From the NCBI GenBank assembly GCA_016927855.1, contig JAFGLV010000064.1, forward strand, positions 16,779 to 80,778: a stretch of 64,000 nucleotides of DNA. The letters are read 5' to 3'. This stretch comes from Sedimentisphaerales bacterium (lineage in GTDB: Bacteria; Planctomycetota; Phycisphaerae; Sedimentisphaerales; Anaerobacaceae). Shown in pieces: positions 42,747 through 51,273 of the stretch. How positions within the stretch are numbered: position 1 is the stretch's first letter; each line of letters starts with the position of its first letter. The notes beneath the pieces are model-generated. The model made no database searches, was not told the DNA's origin, and saw nothing but the letters and a program-made list of their open reading frames with translations. Both the position numbers and the translations under genes were made by a program.

Positions 42747-45308
42747 TCACGGCGTGCAACGCGGCTCGACACCCAGCAGGTGGCGCACGAAGAAGTCCAT
42801 GCGCCGCCGGCTGCCATAGGGGGTTTCGCCACTGCCGTGACCGCCGCCGGGGAAGATCAGCAGGTCGAAATCTTTGTCCGCCTTGATCAAGGCGTTGACC
42901 ACCTGCATCGTCGAGGCGGGATCCACGTTGCGGTCGAGTTCGCCGAGGGTCAACAGCAGCTTGCCCTGGAGCTTGTGCGCCTGCGTGACATTCGACTGCT
43001 CTTCGTAGTGCGGACCGATGGGCCAGCCCATCCACTGCTCGTTCCACCAGATCTTGTCCATGCGGTTGTCGTGACAGCCGCAATCGGCGACGCCGACCTT
43101 GTAGAAATCGCCGTGCGCGAGCAAGCCGCGGAGCGCATTCTGGCCGCCGGCTGAGCCGCCATAGATGCCGACCCGCGTCAGGTCCATGTAGGGATACCGC
43201 GCCGCGGCCGCCTTCATCCACAGAATCCGGTCGGGAAAGCCCGCGTCGCCGAGGTTCTTCCAGCAAACGTCGTGGAAGGCCTTGGAGCGGTACGAGGTGC
43301 CCATGCCGTCCATCTGCACGACGATGAAGCCCAGCTCCGCGATGGCGTACTGGCGCGGCAGCAGCCCGAACGGCTTCGGTACGAACGCGCCTTGGGGACC
43401 GGCGTAGATCTGCTCGATCACCGAGTACTTCACCGCTGGGTCGAAGGTGGTCGGCCGGATGATGATACCGTAGATGTCCGTCTTGCCGTCACGGGCTTTG
43501 GCGACGAACCGTTCCGGCGGTCGCCAGCCGGTGGCGGTCAGGGCGCTCCAGTCGGCGCATTCCAGCTCGCAGATGAGTTTGCCGTCCTCGGCGCAGCGCA
43601 GCTCGCTGACCGGCGGCATATCCACGCGCGACCAGCGGTCGATGAAGAACCGCCGGTCCGGCGAGAAGTCGATCTCGTGCGTGCCGTCGCCTTCGGTCAG
43701 CACGACCAGACCAGACCCATCGAAGTTCACCCGACAAAAATGGAGGTAGTACGGGTCCTGCTCGGGCCGGATGCCGCCGGCCTGGAACCAGACCTGCCGG
43801 TTCTCGACGTCGACGCGATCGACGTTACGCACGACCCACTGGCCCTTGGTGATCTGGTTCTTCACCTTGCCGGTCTCGGCGTCGTAGAGGTACAGGTGGT
43901 TCCAGCCGTCGCGCTCCGACATCCAGATCATCTCTTGCGTGTCGTCGAGGTACTGGATGAAGCGCTTGCCGGAGTAGTCGATGAAGGTCGCGCTCTGCTC
44001 GTCGATGATGGCCTGCGCCTCGCCGGTCGCGGCGTCCACGCTGACGATGCGCAACACCTGGTGACCGCGCTCGTTGTAGTAGAACGTGAAGCGGCTCGAA
44101 TCCGGCCGCCAGCGGACGTCCGAGAGCTGGTACGGATTCGAGAAAAGCTCGTCATCGACGGCGATATGGCACTTGGTGGCGAGGTCGAACAGGTGAGGCT
44201 TGGAGATTTCGACCTTGTCGCCTGGCTTGAGGTAGCGGAACTGGTGCAGTTTGGGCTGCAACTGGTCCTCCGGCGACGATTCGATCAGGTAGACCTGCCG
44301 GTCGTCGCCGGGCTGGGTGCGCAGCACGACGAGCTTGGTCGAATCGGGGGACCAAAAGAACCGCTGAGAGTAGGCGTCCGCTTCCGTGCCGTCGCTGGTC
44401 AGCGCTGTCTCCTCGTCCGTTTCGGTGTTGCGAACGTAGAGGTTGTTGTCCCGCACGGACGCGGCCCACTTGCCGTCGGGCGACCGGCCGCGCGATTCGG
44501 GTCTCAGGGCCCCGCCGCGACGCATGCCGGCGCCACGCATGCCGCCGCCGCGACGTCCGCCACGCAGCGTATTCTCATCGAGCACGGCGTCGGCTGGCGT
44601 TTCGGTAGCGACGAAAGCACCCAGCGTGCGGTCTTCGCTGTCGGTCACCAGCCACGAATGACCCGCATACGTGTGCTGCTGGTGGCGCTCGCCCGCGGCG
44701 ACGGTCGCGTACTGCTGCCGCTGGCCTTCCGTGTCGATCCAGTAGATCTCGATGTCGCCTTCGGTGCGGTTGATGAAAGTGATCGAGGTCTCCGCGCCGG
44801 TCTGCGTGCTGGGCCGGGCGCGCCCGGAAGCCTCCAGCGTAACCACCGGCGCTTCGTCACTGGGCGTCTCGGTGACCTCGTAGCTGTTCGGATCGCACGT
44901 CCACCACTTGCCCTGGCTGCTGAAGACGAGCGTGCCGGAGCCGTTGATCTCGAGCCGGTCGATCGGCAGCTCATCCGCTTGGACTTCCTGGCCGGTGGCC
45001 TGCCCCAGGGCCGCCGCCAGTCGATCGTGGTCGAAAGCGGGCTTCCGCGTGCAGGCTTCGGCGTTGACCAGAACGAACTCGCGCTTGCCGTCGGCCAGGT
45101 CGTTGCGATACCAGAAACGCACGTTGTCCTCCATCCAGTGCGGCGTGACGCGCTCCTTGTACACCTTGTTGGCGGTCGCGTCACGCAGACTCATGGCGCG
45201 GTCGTAGTCCGCCTGCGTGCCCTGCGCGAGCACGGTTAGGCCGGCCAAGCCCCACACAGCGACAATAGCGACAATCAGAACGACGGGAGAGAAAGCGGTT
45301 CGTCTCAT
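42747..45308 (-). CDS. S9 family prolyl oligopeptidase (DPP IV type)
   Basis: An 853-residue exported serine peptidase. The signal peptide covers residues 1-29. The N-terminal beta-propeller (about 120-590) contains FFWSPDSTKLVVLRT and an MRGAGMRRGG-type Gly/Arg linker. The C-terminal alpha/beta hydrolase carries Ser in GIYGGSAGGQNA, Asp in GELDRNVDP and His in GGGHGSGE. DPP IV-like enzymes remove N-terminal dipeptides after Pro or Ala. The Gly/Arg-rich linker resembles those in the GH127-type proteins. The gene stands alone between repeat DNA and the GH51 gene. Confidence 0.87.
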   Translation of the reverse strand: MRRTAFSPVVLIVAIVAVWGLAGLTVLAQGTQADYDRAMSLRDATANKVYKERVTPHWMEDNVRFWYRNDLADGKREFVLVNAEACTRKPAFDHDRLAAALGQATGQEVQADELPIDRLEINGSGTLVFSSQGKWWTCDPNSYEVTETPSDEAPVVTLEASGRARPSTQTGAETSITFINRTEGDIEIYWIDTEGQRQQYATVAAGERHQQHTYAGHSWLVTDSEDRTLGAFVATETPADAVLDENTLRGGRRGGGMRGAGMRRGGALRPESRGRSPDGKWAASVRDNNLYVRNTETDEETALTSDGTEADAYSQRFFWSPDSTKLVVLRTQPGDDRQVYLIESSPEDQLQPKLHQFRYLKPGDKVEISKPHLFDLATKCHIAVDDELFSNPYQLSDVRWRPDSSRFTFYYNERGHQVLRIVSVDAATGEAQAIIDEQSATFIDYSGKRFIQYLDDTQEMIWMSERDGWNHLYLYDAETGKVKNQITKGQWVVRNVDRVDVENRQVWFQAGGIRPEQDPYYLHFCRVNFDGSGLVVLTEGDGTHEIDFSPDRRFFIDRWSRVDMPPVSELRCAEDGKLICELECADWSALTATGWRPPERFVAKARDGKTDIYGIIIRPTTFDPAVKYSVIEQIYAGPQGAFVPKPFGLLPRQYAIAELGFIVVQMDGMGTSYRSKAFHDVCWKNLGDAGFPDRILWMKAAAARYPYMDLTRVGIYGGSAGGQNALRGLLAHGDFYKVGVADCGCHDNRMDKIWWNEQWMGWPIGPHYEEQSNVTQAHKLQGKLLLTLGELDRNVDPASTMQVVNALIKADKDFDLLIFPGGGHGSGETPYGSRRRMDFFVRHLLGVEPRCTP

Positions 45309-45437
45309 GTGCGGTACCTACCCTTGCGTGTGCCCCATTGGCTTTCTATTCGCGGACCCGATCGGCCCCGGCCTTCTTATCGCAGAAAGGTCTCCTCCCG
45401 TCAACCCTGTCACCTGCAGCCCGGCCCCCCAAATCGT

Positions 45438-45545
45438 CGGGCGGTTGCGGTTGCGCTGCTCGTTTCGGTTGCGTGGGGCGTGCCGCGGCGCCGCCGGACG
45501 CCACCGTAGGACGTACCGAGCCGCGCAACCCCAACCGCAACCTGT
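45438..45545. repeat. Copy 2 of the GGTTGCGGTTGCG repeat family, opposite orientation
   Basis: Positions 45438-45495 match the complement of 23044-23101 at about 53 of 58 positions. The right end (near 45519-45543) forms an imperfect inverted partner (CGCGCAACCCCAACCGCAAC). It occupies most of the 318-base spacer between the S9 peptidase start and the first prepilin-like gene; no gene was found in this spacer. Confidence 0.82.
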
Positions 45546-45626
45546 CAGCGCGTCAGCTTGAGCCGGTGCTCTGAGCGTCGGGAACTCGGTCTGCCAACGA
45601 GAGGACATCCACCGGCCTCGGCAGTG

Positions 45627-46508
45627 CTACCGGGGTGGAGTCGACGGGTCGTTGACCAGGAGCGAATCCTTGGGGTCGGCCGGCTGGCTGCCAAGCGTTG
45701 GCGGTCTGCCCCGGACCTTGTCAGAGTCGTCCCATGAGGTATAGATATTATCGTCGTCGATCCCACAGGTGGGTCGCCTAACAAATTCGACATGGCGGTC
45801 GAGGAAGAGGACGTTCTGGCCCTCAGCGTTATGAGCGAAAGAGTTGCCCGTGCGGCCCTGCCGGCCCGTTCCGCCAGAGGGAGCCATGTCTGGCCTGAAC
45901 TTCGTGAAATCCCGTGCCTTGGCAGAAGGCGAGTCCATCCAGGGATTCCGGTCGGCCGCCACCGCCATACCCGGCCACCGCGACGTCGTCAAGGCGTGTC
46001 CACCATGAGGCATGTGATAGCCGTAGCTGACATGCTTGACTGGTTCTGGCCCAAAATCCCAGAAGTCGACGAGTCTACCCGACGCACCGTAATCGGCGGG
46101 ATCAAACGGCCTTGCCTTCCCGTCATCGGGGCAGAGGAACGATTGCGGAATCACCTCGCCGTACTTGACGAGCAGATAGAGGCTGGCGGCAACCGTCGCT
46201 TGGCCGGGGTCGTAAACAGTCGTCATTCCATACGCTCCCAACTTGTCCCGGGACCTCCAATTCGGCGTCCTCGCAGCCCACAAGCCACCGGGACCGGCCG
46301 CGACCGGGAACTTGTCGTTGTTGTCTCCGGCATAAATCAGCATCGGCATGCCAAGATTCGACAGATTCTTCTTGCAGGTCATCGCAAACGCTTTCTTCCG
46401 CGTCTTGCGTAGCGCCGGCAAGACCAAGGCCACGAAGACGACGATGAGCGCGACCACGACGCAAACCTCAATGACCGTCAAACCACACCACCTGTCTCGT
46501 TCTGCCAT
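45627..46508 (-). CDS. Prepilin-like secreted protein, paralogue 1
   Basis: A 293-residue protein with a type IV prepilin leader: CGLTVIEV gives Gly at -1 and Glu at +5, followed by a hydrophobic helix. The body shares blocks with the next two genes: NLSNLG, WAARTPNW, VLFLDRHVEF and SQPADPKDSLLVNDP. The VLFLD-x-HVEF block recalls the end of DUF1559-type planctomycete prepilin proteins. The start at ATG 46508 is supported by alignment of its upstream sequence (TTGGATGGACAGCCAG) with paralogue 3. It could be a substrate or pseudopilin of the T2SS encoded at the window's end (inference). Confidence 0.72.
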   Translation of the reverse strand: MAERDRWCGLTVIEVCVVVALIVVFVALVLPALRKTRKKAFAMTCKKNLSNLGMPMLIYAGDNNDKFPVAAGPGGLWAARTPNWRSRDKLGAYGMTTVYDPGQATVAASLYLLVKYGEVIPQSFLCPDDGKARPFDPADYGASGRLVDFWDFGPEPVKHVSYGYHMPHGGHALTTSRWPGMAVAADRNPWMDSPSAKARDFTKFRPDMAPSGGTGRQGRTGNSFAHNAEGQNVLFLDRHVEFVRRPTCGIDDDNIYTSWDDSDKVRGRPPTLGSQPADPKDSLLVNDPSTPPR

Positions 46509-46566
46509 CTGGCTGTCCATCCAAGAAGACTCGCCGAACCGCGCTCCCACAAGTCACCTCTGCATT

Positions 46567-47457
46567 TCATCCGCGAGGGACAGCCGGGTCGTTGACCAGC
46601 AGCGAATCGTTGGGGTCGGCCGGCTGGCTGCCAAACACCGCCGGCTTGCCGCGCACCTTGTCGGCGCCGTCCCACGACGTGTAGATATTGTCCTCCTCTA
46701 TCCCGCAATAGGGCCGTTTGCCGAATTCGACGTGGCAGTCGAGGAAGAGGACATTCTGACCGTCTCCCTTGTGGCTGGGAGAATTGCCGGCTCGTGCCTG
46801 CTTCTGCGTTCCCCCGAACCCGGCCGCGTCCGGTTTGAACGTCGAGAAGTCCCGCGCCGGGGCAGAAGGCGAGCCCATCCACGGGTTGCGGTCGGCGGCA
46901 ATGACACTGCCCGGTTGGCCGGCGAACGACAGACGGTGCTCAGTATAGGGCATCTGATAGGCGTAACTGACATGCCTGGTCGGCTCCGAGCCGAAATCCC
47001 AGGCATCCGTCAAGCCAAAGCCGGGCGGTGTGTTGGGCTCATCGGCAAGCACCCATGCGCTGGTCCCTATGTCGTTCTTGCAGACGAACATCTCGGGTGA
47101 CGCTCCGGCGTATTTGACCAGCAGGTGCAGGCTGGCACTGACGCTCGCCTGCCCGGCCTGGTCCGGTCCGGCTGTTCCGTAAGCCTCCATCCGATTGCCT
47201 GCCTTCCAGTTGGGCGTCCGCGCCGCCCAGGAACCACCGGGACCGCCCGCGCGGGGCAGCTCATGGCCGTAGTCGTTGGGATAGAGCAGCATCGACTTGC
47301 CGAGATTCGACAGATTCGACTTGCAGGTCGCTGCGAAGGCCATCTTCCGCGTCTGGCGCAACGGAGGCAGGACCAGAACAACGAGGAGGACAACAACTGC
47401 CAGCAGAAAACAGGTATCCACGAGCGTTGCGCCGCGAAGTCTGCCAAGTCTTGTCAT
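46567..47457 (-). CDS. Prepilin-like secreted protein, paralogue 2
   Basis: A 296-residue paralogue of its neighbours. The leader reads RGATLVDT: Gly -1 is kept but Glu +5 is Asp. A hydrophobic helix (about 17-33) follows. Shared blocks: NLSNLGKSMLLYPNDY, AGGPGGSWAARTPNWK, VLFLDCHVEF and SQPADPNDSLLVNDP. The spacing to the next genes is 17 and 58 bases, so the three genes probably form one transcript. Function unknown. Confidence 0.7.
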   Translation of the reverse strand: MTRLGRLRGATLVDTCFLLAVVVLLVVLVLPPLRQTRKMAFAATCKSNLSNLGKSMLLYPNDYGHELPRAGGPGGSWAARTPNWKAGNRMEAYGTAGPDQAGQASVSASLHLLVKYAGASPEMFVCKNDIGTSAWVLADEPNTPPGFGLTDAWDFGSEPTRHVSYAYQMPYTEHRLSFAGQPGSVIAADRNPWMGSPSAPARDFSTFKPDAAGFGGTQKQARAGNSPSHKGDGQNVLFLDCHVEFGKRPYCGIEEDNIYTSWDGADKVRGKPAVFGSQPADPNDSLLVNDPAVPRG

Positions 47458-47473
47458 CTCGTTCTCCCCGAAC

Positions 47474-48352
47474 CTATCGGGGCGCCACCGCCGGATCGTT
47501 CACCAGCAGCGAATCGTTGGGGTCGGCCGGCTGGCTGCCGAATGCCGCCGGCTTGCCGCGCGCCTTGTCCGCGCCATCCCACGAGGTGTAGATATTGTCC
47601 TCTTCCAGGGCGCAGTTGGGCCACTTGGCGAACTCCACGTGCGTGTCGAGGAACAGCACGTTCTGGCCATCACTCTGGTGGACGAGGGAATTGCCGGCCC
47701 GGGACTGCTCGGTCGTTCCGTTATACGGAGCCACGTTCGGCTTGAACAGAGAGAAGTCCCGCGCCTTGGCGAACGGCGAATCCATCCAGGGGTTGCGGTC
47801 GGCCGCCACCGCCAGACCTGGAGGACTCGATGTCGTTAGAGGATAGCTGCCGTAAGGCATGTGATAACTGTAGCTGACGTGCCCGGGTGGATTCGGGCCG
47901 AAGTCCCAGTAGTCGATCAGTTCGCCTCGTGCCCGGTAACGCTGTGGCACGAACTCTCTGGCCCTGCCATCCTGGGAGCACACAAACGACTTCGGCTCCA
48001 CCTCTGCATACTTGACGAGCAGGTACAGGCTGGCGCTGACACTCGCGCGACCAGGCTGATTCGCAGTCATTCCGTAGGCGTCTGCCTGACTGGACGCCCT
48101 CCAATTGGGTGTTCGTGCCGCCCAGGCACTCCCGGGACCGCCTGCGCGGGGCAAGCCGCCGTCGTAGTCGCTGGCGTAGATCAGCATGGCCTTGCCGAAG
48201 CCGGCGAGATTTGTCCCACAGACCATGCGGGTCGCCCTGCCCCCCATGCGCGCGAGCATGGGCAAAATGATCGCTATGGCAAAGGCGAGCACAACCAGGC
48301 CGACAATCAACTCGCCCTGTGTCAATCGGTGCGCCTTCTGTCGATTCGTCAT
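47474..48352 (-). CDS. Prepilin-like secreted protein, paralogue 3
   Basis: A 292-residue paralogue and first gene of the triplet in transcription order. The leader aligns as AHR-LTQGELIVGLVV: Glu +5 is kept but the Gly at -1 that prepilin peptidase normally requires is Arg. The helix and the shared blocks (WAARTPNW, VLFLDTHVEF, SQPADPNDSLLVNDP) are intact. ATG 48352 is preferred to 48430 because GGAGG lies nine bases upstream. Whether it is processed like a pilin or remains anchored is open. Confidence 0.7.
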   Translation of the reverse strand: MTNRQKAHRLTQGELIVGLVVLAFAIAIILPMLARMGGRATRMVCGTNLAGFGKAMLIYASDYDGGLPRAGGPGSAWAARTPNWRASSQADAYGMTANQPGRASVSASLYLLVKYAEVEPKSFVCSQDGRAREFVPQRYRARGELIDYWDFGPNPPGHVSYSYHMPYGSYPLTTSSPPGLAVAADRNPWMDSPFAKARDFSLFKPNVAPYNGTTEQSRAGNSLVHQSDGQNVLFLDTHVEFAKWPNCALEEDNIYTSWDGADKARGKPAAFGSQPADPNDSLLVNDPAVAPR

Positions 48353-48442
48353 CTCGTTGTCCCTCCAAGAGAATCGAGCACACATCGTACGCCGGCAACG
48401 ATTGTAGCACCTGACGGGCGGCCCGGGCAAGGGTTTGTAGTG

Positions 48443-48656
48443 TGCCCGTAATACGGATTCGGAGAAGTTCTTGCGTTCCGCTTTGTCATCCCGTTCGGCT
48501 GTGCCTCAGGGCAGGCTCTGAGCGGAACGCAGTGGAGTGAAGGATCTGGGCTGCGGCCGAGACGGCCCTCTCTTGCGGTGGCCAGATCCTTCGGCTTCGC
48601 CTCAGGATGACAAAACGTCTGCCGCCTAAGAACTTCTCTCAATCCGTATAAGGGCA
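48443..48656. repeat. MITE-like element with flanking 5-bp duplication
   Basis: A 214-bp stretch whose ends are inverted: 48451-48472 and 48628-48649 match at 20 of 22 positions, and the similarity extends outward as TGCCC/GGGCA. TAGTG occurs immediately outside both ends (48438-48442, 48657-48661). Inside are nested inverted repeats: TGCGTTCCGCT/AGCGGAACGCA, GAAGGATCTGG/CCAGATCCTTC and TTTGTCATCC/GGATGACAAA. No coding sequence. Confidence 0.8.
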
Positions 48657-48739
48657 TAGTGGCACCCGACGGCATAACCGCGAACGATTGAAGGTAGCGT
48701 CTTACGACGCCACTACGAACGGATGGACGCCCTACGACG

Positions 48740-50857
48740 TCACGGCGAGTGAGGGGAGAGGTTCTGCTGGAGGGCTTTGATGTCTTTCTCGGCGCCGCCG
48801 GCCAGGAGGGTGTCGCCGGCGCGGAAGGTGTAGTCGGCGTTCGGGGTGACGAAGCAAGGCTCATGGCCTTCCTCGTACCGCTTGACGATGAAGACGGAGA
48901 CCTGGTAACGGTTGCGTAGTTGCAGCTCACCCAGCTTCTTGCCCACCATCCAACGGGGGACCTCGATCTCGGCCACCACGCTGTCACCGCCGATATGGAG
49001 CACGCTCGATTTGTCGTGGGCCGCGATGCGAGCGCCGAGTTCAATGGCGAGATTGCGGCTGGCCACCTCGCGATTGTACTGGCGCATGATGTCGCTCATG
49101 ATGACCGAGCCGGCCAGGCGTCCCTCGGCGTCCACCACCGGCAGGCGGTCCAGACCGGTCTCGGCAAAACGACCGACCACGGCGTCGAGCGACTGCGCCG
49201 CCAGCACCGGCGTCACCGCGACGCGGAAATCCTCGATATGGTAGGCGTGACGCAGCTCGTTCGGGTCGCTGAGCACGTGCTTGAGGTCCTGCAAGGAAAT
49301 CACGCCGGTCAGGCGGCTCTGCTCGTCGATGGTGAAGATGACGTTGCGCGCGGTCTTCAGCGCCAGGCGCACCAGGGCGTCGAAGGGCGCCGTTTCCAGG
49401 ATCGAGGCTTCGTCGTGGCGCAGCACGTCCTTGACTGCGATGGCGCGCAGGATGTTGAGATCCTCGCCGTGATGGGCCTGGATACCGCGCCGGCGCAGCT
49501 TCTCGGTGTAGATCGACTCGCGACCCAGCCGGCGCGAGACGTAGGTCGCCATGACGACGGTGAACATCAGCGGCACGAGCATCGCGTACTCATTGGTCAG
49601 CTCGATCAGGATGATAATCGCCGACAACGGCGCCAGCGTGCAAGCGGCATTGACCGCGGCCATGCCGACCAGGGCATAGGCGCCGGTCGAGCCGGTCGCT
49701 TCGGGGAAGAACCGGTTGACGATCGTCCCGAAGGCGCCACCCAGCATGGCGCCGATGAACAGTGACGGCGCAAAGACGCCGCCGGAACCGCCGGAACCGA
49801 TGGTAATCGCGGTGCCCGCGATCTTGAGCACGACCAGCAGCAGCATGAGCCTCAGTGCGAGTTGCCCTTCAAAAAGGACTTCGATGGTGTCGTAGCCGAC
49901 TCCCATGATGTGCGGATAGAAGATGGCGACGGCGCCGACGATGAGCCCGCCGGACACGGGACGAATCCACTGTGGGATACGAGTCTTCTCAAAGAGATCG
50001 TCGGCGATATAGATGCTCCGCGAGAAGACGAAACCGACGAGACCGGCACTGAGGCCAAGGGCCAGATACATCGCAAACTCCCAATGGGACACCATGGCGA
50101 ATTTCGGCAGGTCGAACTCGGTGATGTTCCCGTGGAAGTGTCGCGTGATGGCGGTGGCTCCAACGGCCGAGACCAGGATCGGCGTAAACGCGGTGAGACC
50201 GAAGTCCGCGACGATCAACTCCAACGCAAACAGCGTGCCGGCCATCGGCGCGTTGAACGTCGCCGCGATGCCTGCTGAGACGCCGCAGCCGACGAGCGTC
50301 TTGAGCTGCACTGCGTGCAGGCGCAGAAGTTGTCCGGCCGTCGAAGCGATGGCGGCGCCGATCTGCACGATGGGCCCTTCCCGCCCCACCGAGCCACCGC
50401 TGGCAATACTCACTGCCGATGCCAGCGACTTGACGACGACCACGATCGGCCGGATGACGCTGTTGCGCGTTATGACTGCAATCATCACCTCAGGGACACC
50501 GTGACCGCGCGCTTCGCGTGCGAAGAAGTAGATCAGCGGACCGACGATCGCGCCGCCCACCGCCGGCAGCAGCAGCCGACGATACCATGCGACCGCCAGC
50601 AGCGAATCGGGCGCCATGTCCGGCGTCGCCCAGAACAACGCCTGGAGCGAGAAGATCAGCTTCTTGAACAGCAGCGCGCCAAAGCCACCCAGCAGGCCGA
50701 CGACCGCCGCCAGGATCAGCATCTCCGTTGCCGGCGTCAGCTTCAGGCGCCGCAGAATCGATTGTCGCTTGTCCCAGATTCTTCTCATGGGTTTCAGGGT
50801 CGCCTCTTCTCGATCTACGCCGTACGGCCACTTCCCACGCGGCTGCCCCACAGACAT
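48740..50857 (-). CDS. ClC family anion transporter with CBS and TrkA-C domains
   Basis: A 705-residue membrane protein with ten or more hydrophobic segments. ClC signatures: GHGVPEVM (first Cl-binding loop), GREGPIVQIGA with the gating Glu160, and GGVFAPSLFIGAM. Cytoplasmic parts are a CBS pair (about 465-605) and a C-terminal TrkA-C/RCK-C domain (about 625-700, LGELQLRNRYQVSVFIVKR), a combination known in prokaryotic ClCs and probably ligand-gating. It moves Cl- or exchanges Cl-/H+. The start is uncertain: ATG 50788 (MRRIWDKRQS) is an alternative. It lies between two MITE-like elements. Confidence 0.9.
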   Translation of the reverse strand: MSVGQPRGKWPYGVDREEATLKPMRRIWDKRQSILRRLKLTPATEMLILAAVVGLLGGFGALLFKKLIFSLQALFWATPDMAPDSLLAVAWYRRLLLPAVGGAIVGPLIYFFAREARGHGVPEVMIAVITRNSVIRPIVVVVKSLASAVSIASGGSVGREGPIVQIGAAIASTAGQLLRLHAVQLKTLVGCGVSAGIAATFNAPMAGTLFALELIVADFGLTAFTPILVSAVGATAITRHFHGNITEFDLPKFAMVSHWEFAMYLALGLSAGLVGFVFSRSIYIADDLFEKTRIPQWIRPVSGGLIVGAVAIFYPHIMGVGYDTIEVLFEGQLALRLMLLLVVLKIAGTAITIGSGGSGGVFAPSLFIGAMLGGAFGTIVNRFFPEATGSTGAYALVGMAAVNAACTLAPLSAIIILIELTNEYAMLVPLMFTVVMATYVSRRLGRESIYTEKLRRRGIQAHHGEDLNILRAIAVKDVLRHDEASILETAPFDALVRLALKTARNVIFTIDEQSRLTGVISLQDLKHVLSDPNELRHAYHIEDFRVAVTPVLAAQSLDAVVGRFAETGLDRLPVVDAEGRLAGSVIMSDIMRQYNREVASRNLAIELGARIAAHDKSSVLHIGGDSVVAEIEVPRWMVGKKLGELQLRNRYQVSVFIVKRYEEGHEPCFVTPNADYTFRAGDTLLAGGAEKDIKALQQNLSPHSP

Positions 50858-50940
50858 TGGCCGTCACGAGGCATGAGGGTCGAGAGTGTAACGAACGCCT
50901 AACCGGCAGGCAAGCAAAACTCCCGTAACCCGATTCGCGC

Positions 50941-51155
50941 GGGTGCACTGCACGTTTGTAGATAGATTCCGCTTCAGACTGTCATTTCGACCGGAGGACC
51001 GCCACAGGCGGGCCGCAGTGGAGAAATCTGCCCAAGAAGGAGGTACCGCCATAGCCGCGGCCAGGTATCTCGACTGGGTCCCGACGAGTCGGGACTCCGC
51101 TCGATATGACAGAAAGGCCGATCATCCGCGTTACCTACCAACGTGCAGTGCACCC
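50941..51155. repeat. MITE-like element with 20-bp ends and 9-bp target duplication
   Basis: A 215-bp element. Terminal inverted repeats 50941-50960 (GGGTGCACTGCACGTTTGTA) and 51136-51155 match at 19 of 20 positions. GATTCGCGC is repeated directly and immediately outside both ends (50932-50940, 51156-51164). Inner inverted words TGTCATTTCGA (50980-50990) and TCGATATGACA (51101-51111), and a perfect hairpin GTCCCGAC-GA-GTCGGGAC (51078-51095), are present. No coding capacity. It fills most of the 416-base spacer. Confidence 0.9.
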
Positions 51156-51273
51156 GATTCGCGCTTTGTCGCTGCTGATGGGCCGTGAATAGGGTCTGCG
51201 AAAATGGTATACTGAAGGAGGCTATTGTGATCGAATATCAGGCACGGCGGCCGATCTGAGCGGGTGGTTCGTG

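Noticed and set aside
43272..45239. A 655-codon plus-strand frame
   Set aside because: It mirrors the S9 peptidase gene, which has a signal peptide and a complete Ser/Asp/His triad; the antisense frame has no motif or ribosome binding site.
48443..51155. The two MITE-like elements as ends of one composite transposon carrying the ClC gene
   Set aside because: Each element has its own inverted ends and its own, different flanking duplication, which fits two independent insertions better than one composite unit.
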